DNA of 64,000 nucleotides, from positions 1 through 64,000 of the forward strand of contig NZ_BMVB01000017.1 in the NCBI RefSeq assembly GCF_014650495.1. The letters are read 5' to 3'. This DNA is from Streptomyces cinnamoneus (GTDB lineage Bacteria > Actinomycetota > Actinomycetes > Streptomycetales > Streptomycetaceae). The stretch's first letter is position 1. Each line of letters starts with the position of its first letter. Both the position numbers and the translations under genes were made by a program. This document shows positions 42,801-51,205 of the stretch, one piece after another. Under the pieces are notes generated by a model. It was not told the origin of the DNA. It did no database searches and saw nothing but the letters and a program-made list of their open reading frames with translations.

Positions 42801-43602
42801 GCGCGAACCGACGACGACGCCGGTGGCCCGGGAGCCGCGCGCGGTGAGCGGACTGAGCGGCGAAGTCGTCTTCGACGACGTGTCGTTCCACTACGGCAGC
42901 GCCGACGAGGAGGCCGCCCTCTCCGGCATCCGGCTGACGATCCCCGCCGGTCAGACCGTCGCCTTCGTCGGCGAGACCGGTGCGGGCAAGTCGACGCTGG
43001 TCAAGCTGGTGGCACGCTTCTACGACCCCACCTCGGGAGCCGTTCTGGTCGACGGCCACGACCTGCGCGGGCTGGACCCGGTCGGCTACCGTCACCGGCT
43101 CGGCGTCGTACCGCAGGAGCCGTACCTCTTCCCCGGCACCGTGCGCGACGCCATCGCCTACGGGCGCCCCGACGCGAGCGACGCCGAGGTCGAGGCGGCG
43201 GCCCGGGCGGTGGGCGCGCACGAGATGATCGCCACCCTGGACGGCGGCTACCTGCACACGGTCGCCGAGCGGGGCCGCAACCTCTCCGCCGGTCAGCGGC
43301 AGTTGATCGCCCTGGCCCGTGCCGAGCTGGTCGGCCCGGACGTGCTGCTGCTGGACGAGGCCACGGCCGCGCTGGACCTGGCGACCGAGGCGCTGGTCAA
43401 CCAGGCCACGGACCGGCTCGCAGGGCGGCGCACGACGTTGGTGGTGGCGCACCGGCTGACCACGGCCGCCCGCGCGGACCGCGTGGTCGTCCTCGACCGC
43501 GGCCGGGTCGTGGAGGACGGTCCGCACGAGCGGCTGCTGGCGCAGGACGGGCGGTACGCGGAGCTGTGGCGGACGTTCAAGGGCGAGGTCGTGCCCGCCT
43601 GA
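39859..43602 (+). CDS. Fused heterodimer-type ABC exporter (TMD-NBD-TMD-NBD)
   Basis: Full transporter of 1247 residues in one chain. Two exporter halves, each six-helix TMD plus ATPase. Half 1: Walker A GASGSGKST, signature LSGGQRQRIALARA, Walker B LLLLDDATSAVD (Asp in place of the catalytic Glu). Half 2: Walker A GETGAGKST, signature LSAGQRQLIALARA, Walker B LLLLDEATAALD. The pattern of one degenerate and one canonical ATP site matches bacterial heterodimeric exporters such as TM287/288, here fused. A Pro/Ala-rich linker (about 590-660) joins the halves. GTG start after GGGAGG; 104 bases after kdpB. The substrate is unknown (lipid, peptide or drug). Confidence 0.92.
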   Translation: MAATETTGQGWARRLTSYCWRYRTAVLLALGSSLAGMAVMALVPLIPKLIIDDVIGSHQRPLTPWATLLVAAAVAVYVLTYVRRYYGGRLALDVQHDLRTEMYAALARLDGKRQDELSTGQVVGRATSDLQLIQSLLFMLPMMIGNILLFVISLVVMAVLSPLLTVVALAVAPALWFLARRSRTKLFPATWYAQGQAAAVAGVVDGAVTGVRVVKGFGQEAQEAGKLREVGRRLFAGRMRTVRLNARYTPALQAVPALGQVAMLALGGWMATRGQVTLGTFVAFSTYLAQLVAPVRMLTMVLTVGQQARAGVERVLELIDTEPVVQERDGAHELPADAPATVEFDDVTFGYDPAHPVLDGLSLRVEPGETVAVVGASGSGKSTLALLLPRFYDATSGAVKVGGHDVRDLTLSSLRAAIGLVPEDSFLFSDSIRDNIAYGVPGATDEQVRAAARAAQADGFVSALPDGYDTRVGEQGLTLSGGQRQRIALARAILTDPRLLLLDDATSAVDARVEHEIHEALRGVMAGRTTLLIAHRASTLALADRIAVLDGGRLVDIGTAEELQARCERYRQLLTDPEELAGVGKDPAGAVLTDARGTAAPAVPTTGGGRRPVVDGVTPHLWIRKETPDVPGHGALAGMPATPELLAAVDALPPATDTPGIDEEQAARPEESYGLRHLLRGFGAPLAVSLLLVALDAVAGLLLPVLIRHGIDQGVQRLALGAVWAASGLALLVVLGQWAAQVGEMRMTGRTGERVLYALRVKIFAQLQRLGLDYYERELTGKIMTRMTTDVDAMSTFLQTGLVTAVVSVFTFFGILVALLVLDVELALVVLATLPPLIAGTILFRRQSVKAYELARERVGIVNADLQESVAGLRIVQAFRREAPGARRFAERSASYRQARVRGQWLISVYFPFVQLLSSVAAAAVLIVGAGRVSDGTLTAGALVAYLLYIDLFFAPVQQLSQIFDGYQQATVSLGRVQDLLREPTTTPVAREPRAVSGLSGEVVFDDVSFHYGSADEEAALSGIRLTIPAGQTVAFVGETGAGKSTLVKLVARFYDPTSGAVLVDGHDLRGLDPVGYRHRLGVVPQEPYLFPGTVRDAIAYGRPDASDAEVEAAARAVGAHEMIATLDGGYLHTVAERGRNLSAGQRQLIALARAELVGPDVLLLDEATAALDLATEALVNQATDRLAGRRTTLVVAHRLTTAARADRVVVLDRGRVVEDGPHERLLAQDGRYAELWRTFKGEVVPA

Positions 43603-43709
43603 GCCCGGCGCCGGACGGCGCTGCCAAGATCACAACCGACTGCCCCTGGCGTGGTGGATGTTGCCCCCGGTAGGTTCGCGGCGACCTTTGCGAACCCAGG
43701 GGAGGGCGC

Positions 43710-45143
43710 ATGCGCAAGGCTGTCAGAGCGCTGCTGGCACTGACCATGTCCATAGGGACGGTCGGTGCCGGCGGCGCGACGGCGGGTGCGGCGACGACCG
43801 CCGACACCGTGCCGGACATAAAGCAACGCATCCTGAGCATTCCGGGGATGAGTTTCGTCGAGGAGAAGCCCTACGAGGGCTACCGCTACCTCGTCCTGAA
43901 CTACAAACAGCCCGTCGACCACCGCAACCCGGCCAAGGGCACCTTCGAGCAGCGCTTCACGCTGCTGCACAAGGCCACGGACCGGCCGACGGTCTTCTTC
44001 ACCTCCGGCTACAACGTCAGCACCAACCCGTCGCGCAGCGAGCCGACCCGCATCGTCGACGGCAACCAGGTGTCGATGGAGTACCGCTACTTCACCCCGT
44101 CGCGGCCCAAGCCCGCCGACTGGTCGAAGCTGGACATCTGGCAGGCCGCCAGCGACCAGCACCGCCTCTTCCAGGCGCTCAAGCCGGTCTACAACAAGAA
44201 CTGGCTGGCCACCGGCGGCAGCAAGGGCGGCATGACGGCCACCTACTTCCGGCGCTTCTACCCCAACGACATGAACGGCACCGTCGCCTACGTCGCACCC
44301 AACGACGTGGTCAACAACGAGGACTCCGCCTACGACCGGTTCTTCGCGGGCGTCGGCGACAAGGCGTGCCGCACGCAGCTGGAGTCCGTGCAGCGCGAGG
44401 CGCTGGTGCGCCGCGACGAGATCGTGGCCCGCTACCAGAAGTGGGCCGACGCCAACAAGAAGACGTTCAAGGTCGTCGGCAGCGCCGACAAGGCATACGA
44501 GAACGTCGTCCTCGACCTGGTGTGGGCCTTCTGGCAGTACCACCTGCAGAGCGACTGCAAGACCGTCCCGGCGACCAAGGCGTCCACGGACGAGCTCTAC
44601 AAGTTCATCGACGACATCTCCGGCTTCGAGGCGTACACCGACCAGGGCCTGGAGCAGTTCACGCCGTACTACTACCAGGCGGGCACCGAGCTCGGCGCGC
44701 CGACGTTCAGGTCGCCGCACCTGAAGGGCCTGCTGCGGTACCCGGGCATCTACCAGCCGCGCAACTACGTGCCGCGCGACATACCGATGACCTTCCGCAA
44801 CGGTGCGATGGCGGACGTCGACCGCTGGGTGCGCGAGGACAGCAAGCGCATGCTGTTCGTCTACGGGCAGAACGACCCGTGGAGTGCCGAACCGTTCCGC
44901 CTGGGCAAGAACGCCGCGGCCCGGCACGACTTCCGGTTCTACGCGCCGGGCGGCAACCACGGCAGCAAGATCTCCGACCTCGTCGCCGACGAGCGGGCCG
45001 TGGCCACCGCCGAGGTCCTGCGCTGGGCGGGCGTCGCCCCCGCGGCCGTGCAGAAGGACGACAAGCACGCCAAGCCGCTGGCGCCGTACGACGCCAAGCT
45101 CGACCGCACGCCGGTGGAGAAGCGGAACACCCTGCGGCCGTAA
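43710..45143 (+). CDS. Secreted S37-family tripeptidyl aminopeptidase-like peptidase
   Basis: Exported serine peptidase of 477 residues. Signal peptide MRKAVRALLALTMSIGTVGA with AGA|ATT-type cleavage (about residue 27). The S37 alpha/beta-hydrolase motifs are GGSKGGMTATYFRRFYPND (nucleophile Ser, about 170), FVYGQNDPWSAEPF (Asp, about 390) and YAPGGNHGSKI (His, about 415). Streptomyces S37 enzymes (PS-10/Tpp-like) release N-terminal tripeptides from extracellular proteins during development. Transcribed alone, converging on a lipoprotein gene. Confidence 0.92.
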   Translation: MRKAVRALLALTMSIGTVGAGGATAGAATTADTVPDIKQRILSIPGMSFVEEKPYEGYRYLVLNYKQPVDHRNPAKGTFEQRFTLLHKATDRPTVFFTSGYNVSTNPSRSEPTRIVDGNQVSMEYRYFTPSRPKPADWSKLDIWQAASDQHRLFQALKPVYNKNWLATGGSKGGMTATYFRRFYPNDMNGTVAYVAPNDVVNNEDSAYDRFFAGVGDKACRTQLESVQREALVRRDEIVARYQKWADANKKTFKVVGSADKAYENVVLDLVWAFWQYHLQSDCKTVPATKASTDELYKFIDDISGFEAYTDQGLEQFTPYYYQAGTELGAPTFRSPHLKGLLRYPGIYQPRNYVPRDIPMTFRNGAMADVDRWVREDSKRMLFVYGQNDPWSAEPFRLGKNAAARHDFRFYAPGGNHGSKISDLVADERAVATAEVLRWAGVAPAAVQKDDKHAKPLAPYDAKLDRTPVEKRNTLRP

Positions 45144-45174
45144 CGCCGCGCCCGGCCCCCGGGGCCGGCGCCCT

Positions 45175-45807
45175 TCAGGGCAGGCGGCGGGCGCACCCCA
45201 CGGGTGCCCCGCCGCCCACCTGTACGTACAGGTCCGTCTCCGGCGGGCAGTCCTCGCGGACGGGGACCGTCTCCTCCACCCGGAACTCCGGGGCGGGGCC
45301 CTGCGCCCCCTCGCAGGCGGTCTCCTTCACCACCCCGCGCCGCTCGGTGTACACGCAGTCGCCCGCGACCGTCAGCGGGCCGCCGCCCCTGCCGGGGTCG
45401 CCCGGGTGCGGGGGCCGCAGGTTGCGCATGCAGGCGTAGCCCTCCGGGGCGCTCTCGGACTCCGACGTGCCGGTGTTGACGGCCGTGATGTGCAGGACGA
45501 AGTCGGTGGCCTCGGGGCAGCGCGGACCGCCGGCCTGCGGGCCGTAGTGGCGGGCCAGGACGCTCGCGGCGGCCTGCTCGCTCGCGCAGTCCACCTCCTC
45601 GTAGGCCGGCCGGCCCCGGCCCGTGCACGAACCTCGGCCCAGGAACGTCGGGCTGTGGCCGGCCCGGGCCGGCGACAGGGCGGCCTCCTCGTCCGGGGCG
45701 ACGCTCTCCGCGCCGGACCGGGCCGGGGCGTGGCAGCCCGTGAGCGCGCACGCACCGCACAGGACGGCCAACGCGAACAGCGCCTCCGGCAGCGCGCGAT
45801 GGCGCAT
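45175..45807 (-). CDS. Cysteine-rich lipoprotein
   Basis: Predicted lipoprotein of 210 residues. ATG at 45807 follows GGGGGAG. Signal ALFALAVLCGACALTGC contains the lipobox LTGC (Cys about 25). The mature part has about eight cysteines spread in pairs (GSCTG, VDCAS, PRCPE, YACMR, GDCVY, TACEG, EDCPP, VGCAR), suggesting a disulphide-bonded extracellular domain. No family recognised; similar Streptomyces proteins are annotated as hypothetical lipoproteins. Convergent with the S37 peptidase gene. Confidence 0.75.
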   Translation of the reverse strand: MRHRALPEALFALAVLCGACALTGCHAPARSGAESVAPDEEAALSPARAGHSPTFLGRGSCTGRGRPAYEEVDCASEQAAASVLARHYGPQAGGPRCPEATDFVLHITAVNTGTSESESAPEGYACMRNLRPPHPGDPGRGGGPLTVAGDCVYTERRGVVKETACEGAQGPAPEFRVEETVPVREDCPPETDLYVQVGGGAPVGCARRLP

Positions 45808-46163
45808 GATCTCCCCCAACCGCCGTGCGAGCCTCAAGAGTTACCCGATGGCCACCAGCGCACGCCAGGCGTGCGGAAGGGTGCGCGGAGCGTGGCCGCG
45901 CCCCCTGCCGTCGTCCACAGGGCGGTCCGCCGCCGGCGCAGCAGGAGGGAACGCACCGGCGACGGCGTGCTGCCGGCCGCAGGCGGCGGAGAGGACGACC
46001 GGCCCCGCGGCCAGCGGCGGGGCCGGCACCGCTCTGCGGACGCGCGGTGCAGCACGGTGCTGTGACGGGCCGCGCGCCGGAGCGGTTCCGCGGGGCCGCG
46101 CGCACCGGCCCGTTCGCCGGAGGCGGCGGTGCGGGGCTCCGCAGCCGGGGCCCGGGCGGGGGC
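45808..46163. other. Intergenic stretch without a convincing gene
   Basis: About 355 bases between the lipoprotein start and the LysR gene end, the most GC-rich spacer in the window. A short palindrome GCACGCC-A-GGCGTGC (about 45860-45874) is visible and may serve as terminator or operator. The open frames here lack ribosome sites and protein character. Confidence 0.45.
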
Positions 46164-47069
46164 TCATCCGGTGCGCCGGGGCCACACGGAACGCAGGTGC
46201 CGCACCGTCTCGGTGATCGCCGGCCGGCGCGAGGCACCCGTGCGCCAGTAGGCGAACAGGCGCCGCACGGGGACGGGATCGAGCGCGACCTCCACGACCC
46301 CTTCCGGCAGCGGGCCGCGGCCCAGCCTGGGCATCAGGGCGATGCCCAGGCCGGCCGCCACGAGCGCGACCTGGGTGTGGTTCTCGGCCGTCTGGTAGGC
46401 GAGGTCCGGCTCGGTGCCCGCCGCCCGCAGCGTGCGCACGAGCCAGTCGTGGCAGACGGTGTCGGCCGGCTGGCAGATCCAGCGCTGGTGCGCCAGGTCC
46501 CGGTGGCGCAGCCCCTCCCGGCCGGCCAGCGGGTGCCCCGCCGGCACCAGCAGGTCGCACAGGTCGTCGCCGATCCACACCCGCTCCAGCCCCTCCGGCG
46601 CGGGCAACGGGTTGATGTCCCACTCGAAGGTGACCGTCAGGTCCAGGACGCCCTGGGCCACCTGACCGACGGACAGGTGCGGATCGACCTCGATCAGACG
46701 TGCGTCCAGGGAGGGGTACTCGCGGCTGAGCCCGGCCAGCGCGCCGGGCAGCAGGCCGCGGGCGGCGGAGGCGAACGCGCCGATGACCAGGCGGCCGGCC
46801 GGCACCCCGCGCCGCTCCTCCAGGTCGGTCTCCGCCCGCTCGACCATGGCCAGCAACTCCTGTGCCGTGGCCGCCAGCCGGGCCGCCGCATCGGTCAGCG
46901 CCACGCCCCGGCCGCGGCGTTCGAGCAGCGTGGTGCGGGTCTCCCGCTCCAGCTTGGTGATCGACTGCGAGACGGCGGAGGGGGTGTAGCCCAGCGCGTC
47001 GGCCGCGGCGCTCACCGAACCGTGCACCGCGACGGCGTGCAGAGCCCGTAGGCGCGACAGGTCCAGCAT
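46164..47069 (-). CDS. LysR-family transcriptional regulator
   Basis: Regulator of 301 residues with N-terminal winged HTH (LDLSRLRALHAVAVHGSVSA, ADALGYTPSAVSQSITKLER) and a C-terminal periplasmic-binding-like effector domain (about 90-295). Divergent from an EamA-family exporter gene with about 110 bases between them, the classic arrangement in which a LysR regulator controls a neighbouring exporter. The effector is unknown. Confidence 0.9.
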   Translation of the reverse strand: MLDLSRLRALHAVAVHGSVSAAADALGYTPSAVSQSITKLERETRTTLLERRGRGVALTDAAARLAATAQELLAMVERAETDLEERRGVPAGRLVIGAFASAARGLLPGALAGLSREYPSLDARLIEVDPHLSVGQVAQGVLDLTVTFEWDINPLPAPEGLERVWIGDDLCDLLVPAGHPLAGREGLRHRDLAHQRWICQPADTVCHDWLVRTLRAAGTEPDLAYQTAENHTQVALVAAGLGIALMPRLGRGPLPEGVVEVALDPVPVRRLFAYWRTGASRRPAITETVRHLRSVWPRRTG

Positions 47070-47181
47070 GTTCTTCCCACCCCCATGCTCCGAGCGCTCC
47101 GCGTCGTTTGAGCGCTGCTGAACTCCATCATGAAGAAATGTGTGCTGGTGCTACATGGTCGGCAGCCGTGATGCTCCTCGC

Positions 47182-48156
47182 ATGCGTCCGTTGCACATCG
47201 TCCTGGCCGTCCTCATAGCCGCCCTGTGGGGCGTCAACTTCGTCGTCATCGACGCGGGGCTCGACCACTTCCCGCCCCTGCTGTTCTGCGCGTTGCGCTT
47301 CCTCGCCGCCGCCCTGCCCGCCGTGTTCTTCGTCGGACGGCCACCGGTGAAGTGGCGGTGGATCATCGGCGTGGGACTGATGCTCGGCGTGGGCAAGTTC
47401 GGCCTGCTGTTCATCGGGATGCGGGCCGGCATGCCGGCCGGGCTGTCCTCGCTGGTGCTCCAGATCCAGGCGGTCTTCACCGCCCTGTTCGCGATGGCCG
47501 CCCTGGGCGAACGCACCAGCCGGGCCCGGCTGGCCGGCATGGGCGTGGCCCTGGCCGGCATCGTCGTGGCGGCCGTCGACGAGGGCACCTCCGGGTCGCT
47601 CCTCGGCTTCGCCCTGGTGGTGGCCGCGGCCGCATTCTGGGGCGTATCGAACGTCCTGACCCGCAAGGCGGCGCCCCCGGACGCGCTGCGCTTCATCGTC
47701 TGGGTCAGCTGCGTCCCCGTGCTGCCCCTGCTGCTGCTCTCGCTCCTCTTCGAGGGGCCGGACGCCGACGCCGAGGCGCTCGGCTCGCTCGACTGGACCG
47801 GCGTGGGAGCCGTCCTCTTCGTCGCCTGGGTCTCCACCGTCCTGGGCTTCGGCGCCTGGGGCTTCCTGCTGCGCCACTACGACGCCTCCGCCGTCGCCCC
47901 CTTCACCCTGCTGGTGCCCGTCTTCGGCATGTCCTCGGCCGCGCTGCTGCTCGGGGAGGACGTGAGCGTGCTGCGCTGGTCCGCGGCGGTGCTGCTGGTG
48001 GGCGGCGTCGCCCTCACCTCCCGTGCGGGGCGGCGGCCAGCAGCCCCCGCAGGTACTCGGCCCCCGGCCCCGCCAGTTGCTGGAAATCGGCCGCCTGCGG
48101 ATGCCAGCGCTTCTCGTACTCCCAGCACAGCCAGCCGTCCCAGCCGGCCCGCGTGA
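47182..48156 (+). CDS. EamA-family (DMT superfamily) transporter
   Basis: Inner-membrane permease of 324 residues with ten hydrophobic helices in two EamA repeats (about 5-135 and 150-280; first repeat starts HIVLAVLIAALWGVNFVV). Close to YdeD/RhaT-type amino-acid or metabolite exporters. The C-terminal ~40 residues (after ALTSRAG) are Pro/Ala/Ser-rich and not part of the fold. They are encoded antisense to the 3' end of the convergent isomerase gene (143-base overlap), as if the native stop had been lost. Probably controlled by the divergent LysR regulator. Confidence 0.85.
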   Translation: MRPLHIVLAVLIAALWGVNFVVIDAGLDHFPPLLFCALRFLAAALPAVFFVGRPPVKWRWIIGVGLMLGVGKFGLLFIGMRAGMPAGLSSLVLQIQAVFTALFAMAALGERTSRARLAGMGVALAGIVVAAVDEGTSGSLLGFALVVAAAAFWGVSNVLTRKAAPPDALRFIVWVSCVPVLPLLLLSLLFEGPDADAEALGSLDWTGVGAVLFVAWVSTVLGFGAWGFLLRHYDASAVAPFTLLVPVFGMSSAALLLGEDVSVLRWSAAVLLVGGVALTSRAGRRPAAPAGTRPPAPPVAGNRPPADASASRTPSTASRPSRPA

Positions 48157-48826
48157 GCGTCCCCACGCAGGCGCCCAGCGGCAGCACCCCCGAGCCCAGC
48201 GGCAGCGGCGCCGTCTCCTCCGCCGAGGCGACGTCCTTGACCTGCACGTAGCCCAGATGGGGGGCCAGGGCCGGGAAGCTGGCGGCGGGCTCCTCCCCGC
48301 CCCGCCAGGTGTGCAGCACGTCCCAGACCGCGCCCACGCTGCCGTGCCCCACCGGGCCCAGGATGCGCACGGCGTCCTGGGCCCGGCGGTGCGAGTCATG
48401 GGTCTCCAGCAGCACCCGCACGCCCGTGTCCGCCGCGAGCGGCGCCACCGTCGCGAGCCGGCGCGCCGCGACCTCGTCGGCCTCCGCCGCCGGCAGGTCC
48501 CCGCCGCCGGGGAACACCCGTACGTACGGCGCCCCCAGGTCCGCGGCGAGCCGGACCAGGTCCTCCAGCTCCTTCAGGACCGGCCCGTCGGGCCCGGGTG
48601 CGGCCACGCGCGCGTACCCGGCCGCGGCCAGGACCGCCACGCCCGCGTCCGCGAAGGCCAGGGCGGCGGCGGCCCGGCCGGCGGGGGAGAGACCGGGGTG
48701 CACCGGTTCCTCCGGATGGGCGCGCAGCTCGACCCCGTCGTAGCCGTACGCGGCCGCCAGCCGCGCCACGTCGGGCAGGGACATCCCGGGCACACCGAGG
48801 GTGGAGAACGCCAGCTTCATGCACAT
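48014..48826 (-). CDS. TIM-barrel sugar phosphate isomerase/epimerase (AP-endonuclease-2 fold)
   Basis: Soluble protein of 270 residues. Motifs: KLAFSTLGVPG (strand 1), GYDGVELRAHPEEPVHPG, VRVLLETHDSHR (metal Glu/His) and SVGAVWDVLHTWRGGEEP, then GYVQVKDVASAEETAP. Xylose-isomerase-like fold binding a divalent metal. Divergent from an operon of Gfo/Idh, DUF993 and a second isomerase of the same fold. It probably acts on a keto-sugar or polyol intermediate of that pathway. The 3' end overlaps the EamA gene tail. Confidence 0.85.
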   Translation of the reverse strand: MCMKLAFSTLGVPGMSLPDVARLAAAYGYDGVELRAHPEEPVHPGLSPAGRAAAALAFADAGVAVLAAAGYARVAAPGPDGPVLKELEDLVRLAADLGAPYVRVFPGGGDLPAAEADEVAARRLATVAPLAADTGVRVLLETHDSHRRAQDAVRILGPVGHGSVGAVWDVLHTWRGGEEPAASFPALAPHLGYVQVKDVASAEETAPLPLGSGVLPLGACVGTLTRAGWDGWLCWEYEKRWHPQAADFQQLAGPGAEYLRGLLAAAPHGR

Positions 48827-48902
48827 CGGTTTCCCCGCATCCCGGCGGGAAATGCCCTTGGTGCCGAAGACGGCCGATCCGACGGCGGGAGGAGACCGGC
48901 CG

Positions 48903-50054
48903 ATGACCGTCAGGACCCTGCGCATCGCCATGAACGGCGTCACCGGCCGTATGGGCCACCGCCAGCACCTCGTCCGCTCCGTCCTCGCCCTGCGCGAGCA
49001 GGGCGGCGTCGACGCCGGCGACGGCACCGTGCTGTGGCCCGAGCCCGTGCTCGTCGGGCGGGACGGGCCCCGGCTCAAGGCGCTCGCCGCCCGCCACAAG
49101 ATCGCGCACTGGTCCACCGACCTCGACACCGTCCTCGCCGACCCGGCCGTCGACGTCTACTTCGACGCACAGGTCACCGCCGCCCGCGAGGCGGCCCTGC
49201 GCAGGGCCATCGCGGCGGGCAAGCACGTGTACTGCGAGAAGCCCACCGCCACCGGCCTCGCGGGCGCGCTCGCCCTGGCCCGGCTCGCACAGGAGGCCGG
49301 GGTGCGGCACGGCGTCGTGCAGGACAAGCTCTTCCTGCCGGGCCTGCGCAAGCTGAAGCGGCTCGCCGACAGCGGCTTCTTCGGGCGCGTGCTCGCCGTG
49401 CGCGGCGAGTTCGGCTACTGGGTCCACGAGGGCGACCGGCGGCCCGCCCAGCGGCCCTCGTGGAACTACCGCGCCGAGGACGGCGGCGGCATAGCGGCCG
49501 ACATGTTCCCCCACTGGGAGTACGTCCTGCGCGAGCTGTGCGGGCCCGTACGGGCCGTCCAGGCACGACTGGCCACCCACATTCCGCGCCGCTGGGACGA
49601 ACAGGGCGACGCCTACGAGGCGACCGCCGACGACGCGGCCTACGCAGTCCTCGAACTGCAGGGCGGCGCCATCGCCCAGTTCAACTCCTCCTGGGCCGTA
49701 CGGGTGCACCGGGACGAGCTGCTGGAGCTGCAGATCGACGGGACCGAAGGCTCGGCCGTCGCCGGGCTGTGGCGCTGCCGCGCCCAGCACCGCACGGCCA
49801 CCCCCCGGCCCGTGTGGGACCCCGACGCCCCCGCCCGCGAGGACTTCCGCGCCCAATGGCACGAGGTGCCCGGCGACGGCCGGGACGACAACGCCTTCAA
49901 GGCGCAGTGGGAGCTGTTCCTGCGCCACGTGGTCCTCGGCGGGCCCTGGCGCTTCGACCTGTTCGCGGGCGCCCGCGGGGTGCAGCTGGCCGAGCTCGCC
50001 CGCCGCTCCTCCGCAGAGGGGCGCCGGCTGACCGTGCCGGAGGCGACGCCGTGA
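48903..50054 (+). CDS. Gfo/Idh/MocA-family oxidoreductase
   Basis: NAD(P)-dependent dehydrogenase of 383 residues. The nucleotide loop is unusual (MNGVTGRMGHRQH instead of GxGxxG), but the family CEKPTATG motif (about 115) is intact. A C-terminal beta-sheet substrate domain follows (PSWNYRAEDGGGIAADMFPH, where the His is the catalytic position). ATG at 48903 follows GGGAGGAG. First gene of a three-gene operon with 4-base overlaps. Oxidises or reduces a sugar derivative; the substrate is unknown. Confidence 0.88.
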   Translation: MTVRTLRIAMNGVTGRMGHRQHLVRSVLALREQGGVDAGDGTVLWPEPVLVGRDGPRLKALAARHKIAHWSTDLDTVLADPAVDVYFDAQVTAAREAALRRAIAAGKHVYCEKPTATGLAGALALARLAQEAGVRHGVVQDKLFLPGLRKLKRLADSGFFGRVLAVRGEFGYWVHEGDRRPAQRPSWNYRAEDGGGIAADMFPHWEYVLRELCGPVRAVQARLATHIPRRWDEQGDAYEATADDAAYAVLELQGGAIAQFNSSWAVRVHRDELLELQIDGTEGSAVAGLWRCRAQHRTATPRPVWDPDAPAREDFRAQWHEVPGDGRDDNAFKAQWELFLRHVVLGGPWRFDLFAGARGVQLAELARRSSAEGRRLTVPEATP

Positions 50055-51205
50055 TCCGGCTGCCGGACGCCACCGGGGCGCTGCGCCCCTACGAGCCCCG
50101 GCGGACGGCGGCGCCCCTGCCGCCGGGACCGCCGCCCGCGAGCCGGACGCTCTTCGCGGCGGCCCACGTCGTCGCCGACCCCTTCGGCAACACCACCCCC
50201 TACGGCCCCGCCGGCCTCGACTGGGAGGCCACCCTCGCCTTCCGTCGTCACCTGTGGGCGCACGGACTGGGCGTGGCCGAGGCCATGGACACCGCCCAGC
50301 GCGGCACGGGGCTGGACTGGCCGGCCGCGGCCGAGCTGATCCGGCGCTCCGCCGCCGAGGCACGGGCCGTGGGCGGCCGCCTGGTGTGCGGGGCCGGCAC
50401 GGACCAGCTGACGCCGCCGTACGGGCGTCTGGAGGCCGTGACCGCGGCCTACGAGGAGCAGCTGGCGGTCGTGGAGGCGGCGGGCGCCCGGGCCGTCCTG
50501 ATGGGCTCCCGCGCCCTGGCGGCCCTCGCCACGGGACCGGAGCACTACGAGGAGGTGTACGGGCGGCTGCTGCGCCAGACGGCCGCGCCCGTGATCCTCC
50601 ACTGGCTCGGCCCGGTGTTCGACCCCGCCCTGGAGGGCTACTGGGGCAGCACCGACGTCGACGCCGCCACCGGCACGCTGCTGCGGATCGTCGCCGCCCA
50701 TGCGGACAAGGTCGACGGCGTGAAGGTGTCGCTGCTGGACGCCGGGCACGAGCGGGCGCTGCGGCGCCGGCTGCCGCCCGGCGTGCGGTGCTACACGGGC
50801 GACGACCTCCACTACCCCGGCCTCGTCGAGGGCGACGGGCACGGCCACAGCGACGCCCTGCTGGGGGTCCTCGACCCCCTGGGGCCGCTGGCCGCCCACG
50901 CCGTGCGGCGCCTGGACCACGGTGACCTGCCAGGCTTCCGGGCCCTGCTGGACCCCACCGTCGAGCTGGCCCGGCACCTCTTCGCGCCGCCGACGCGCTG
51001 CTACAAGACGGGCATCGTCCTGCTGGCCTGGCTCGCCGGCCACCAGGGGCACTTCGCCATGGCCGGCGGACTGCACGCCGCCCGCCCGCTGCCGCACCTG
51101 GCGCGCGCCTACGAACTGGCCGACGCCCTCGGTCTGTTCCCCGACCCCGGGGCGGCGGAGTCCCGCATGGCCGCCCTGCTGGCCGTCCACGGGGTGGAAC
51201 GGTGA
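50051..51205 (+). CDS. DUF993 / dihydrodipicolinate-synthase-like aldolase family protein
   Basis: Protein of 384 residues, TIM-barrel DapA-like family DUF993. Signatures I recognise: AAHVVADPFGNTTPYGPAGLDW at the N-terminus, ILHWLGPVFDPALEGYWGS (about 185) and DKVDGVKVSLLDAGHE (about 220), whose Lys could form a Schiff base. Start GTG overlaps the upstream stop (GTGA) and the stop overlaps the downstream start likewise. In such clusters it is presumed to cleave or dehydrate a keto-acid derived from a sugar; no biochemistry is known to me. Confidence 0.82.
   Translation: MIRLPDATGALRPYEPRRTAAPLPPGPPPASRTLFAAAHVVADPFGNTTPYGPAGLDWEATLAFRRHLWAHGLGVAEAMDTAQRGTGLDWPAAAELIRRSAAEARAVGGRLVCGAGTDQLTPPYGRLEAVTAAYEEQLAVVEAAGARAVLMGSRALAALATGPEHYEEVYGRLLRQTAAPVILHWLGPVFDPALEGYWGSTDVDAATGTLLRIVAAHADKVDGVKVSLLDAGHERALRRRLPPGVRCYTGDDLHYPGLVEGDGHGHSDALLGVLDPLGPLAAHAVRRLDHGDLPGFRALLDPTVELARHLFAPPTRCYKTGIVLLAWLAGHQGHFAMAGGLHAARPLPHLARAYELADALGLFPDPGAAESRMAALLAVHGVER

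Noticed and set aside
39625..43527. 1300-codon minus-strand frame opposite the ABC exporter
   Set aside because: His/Gly/Arg-rich composition without domain motifs; it mirrors the GC-biased third positions of the real exporter.
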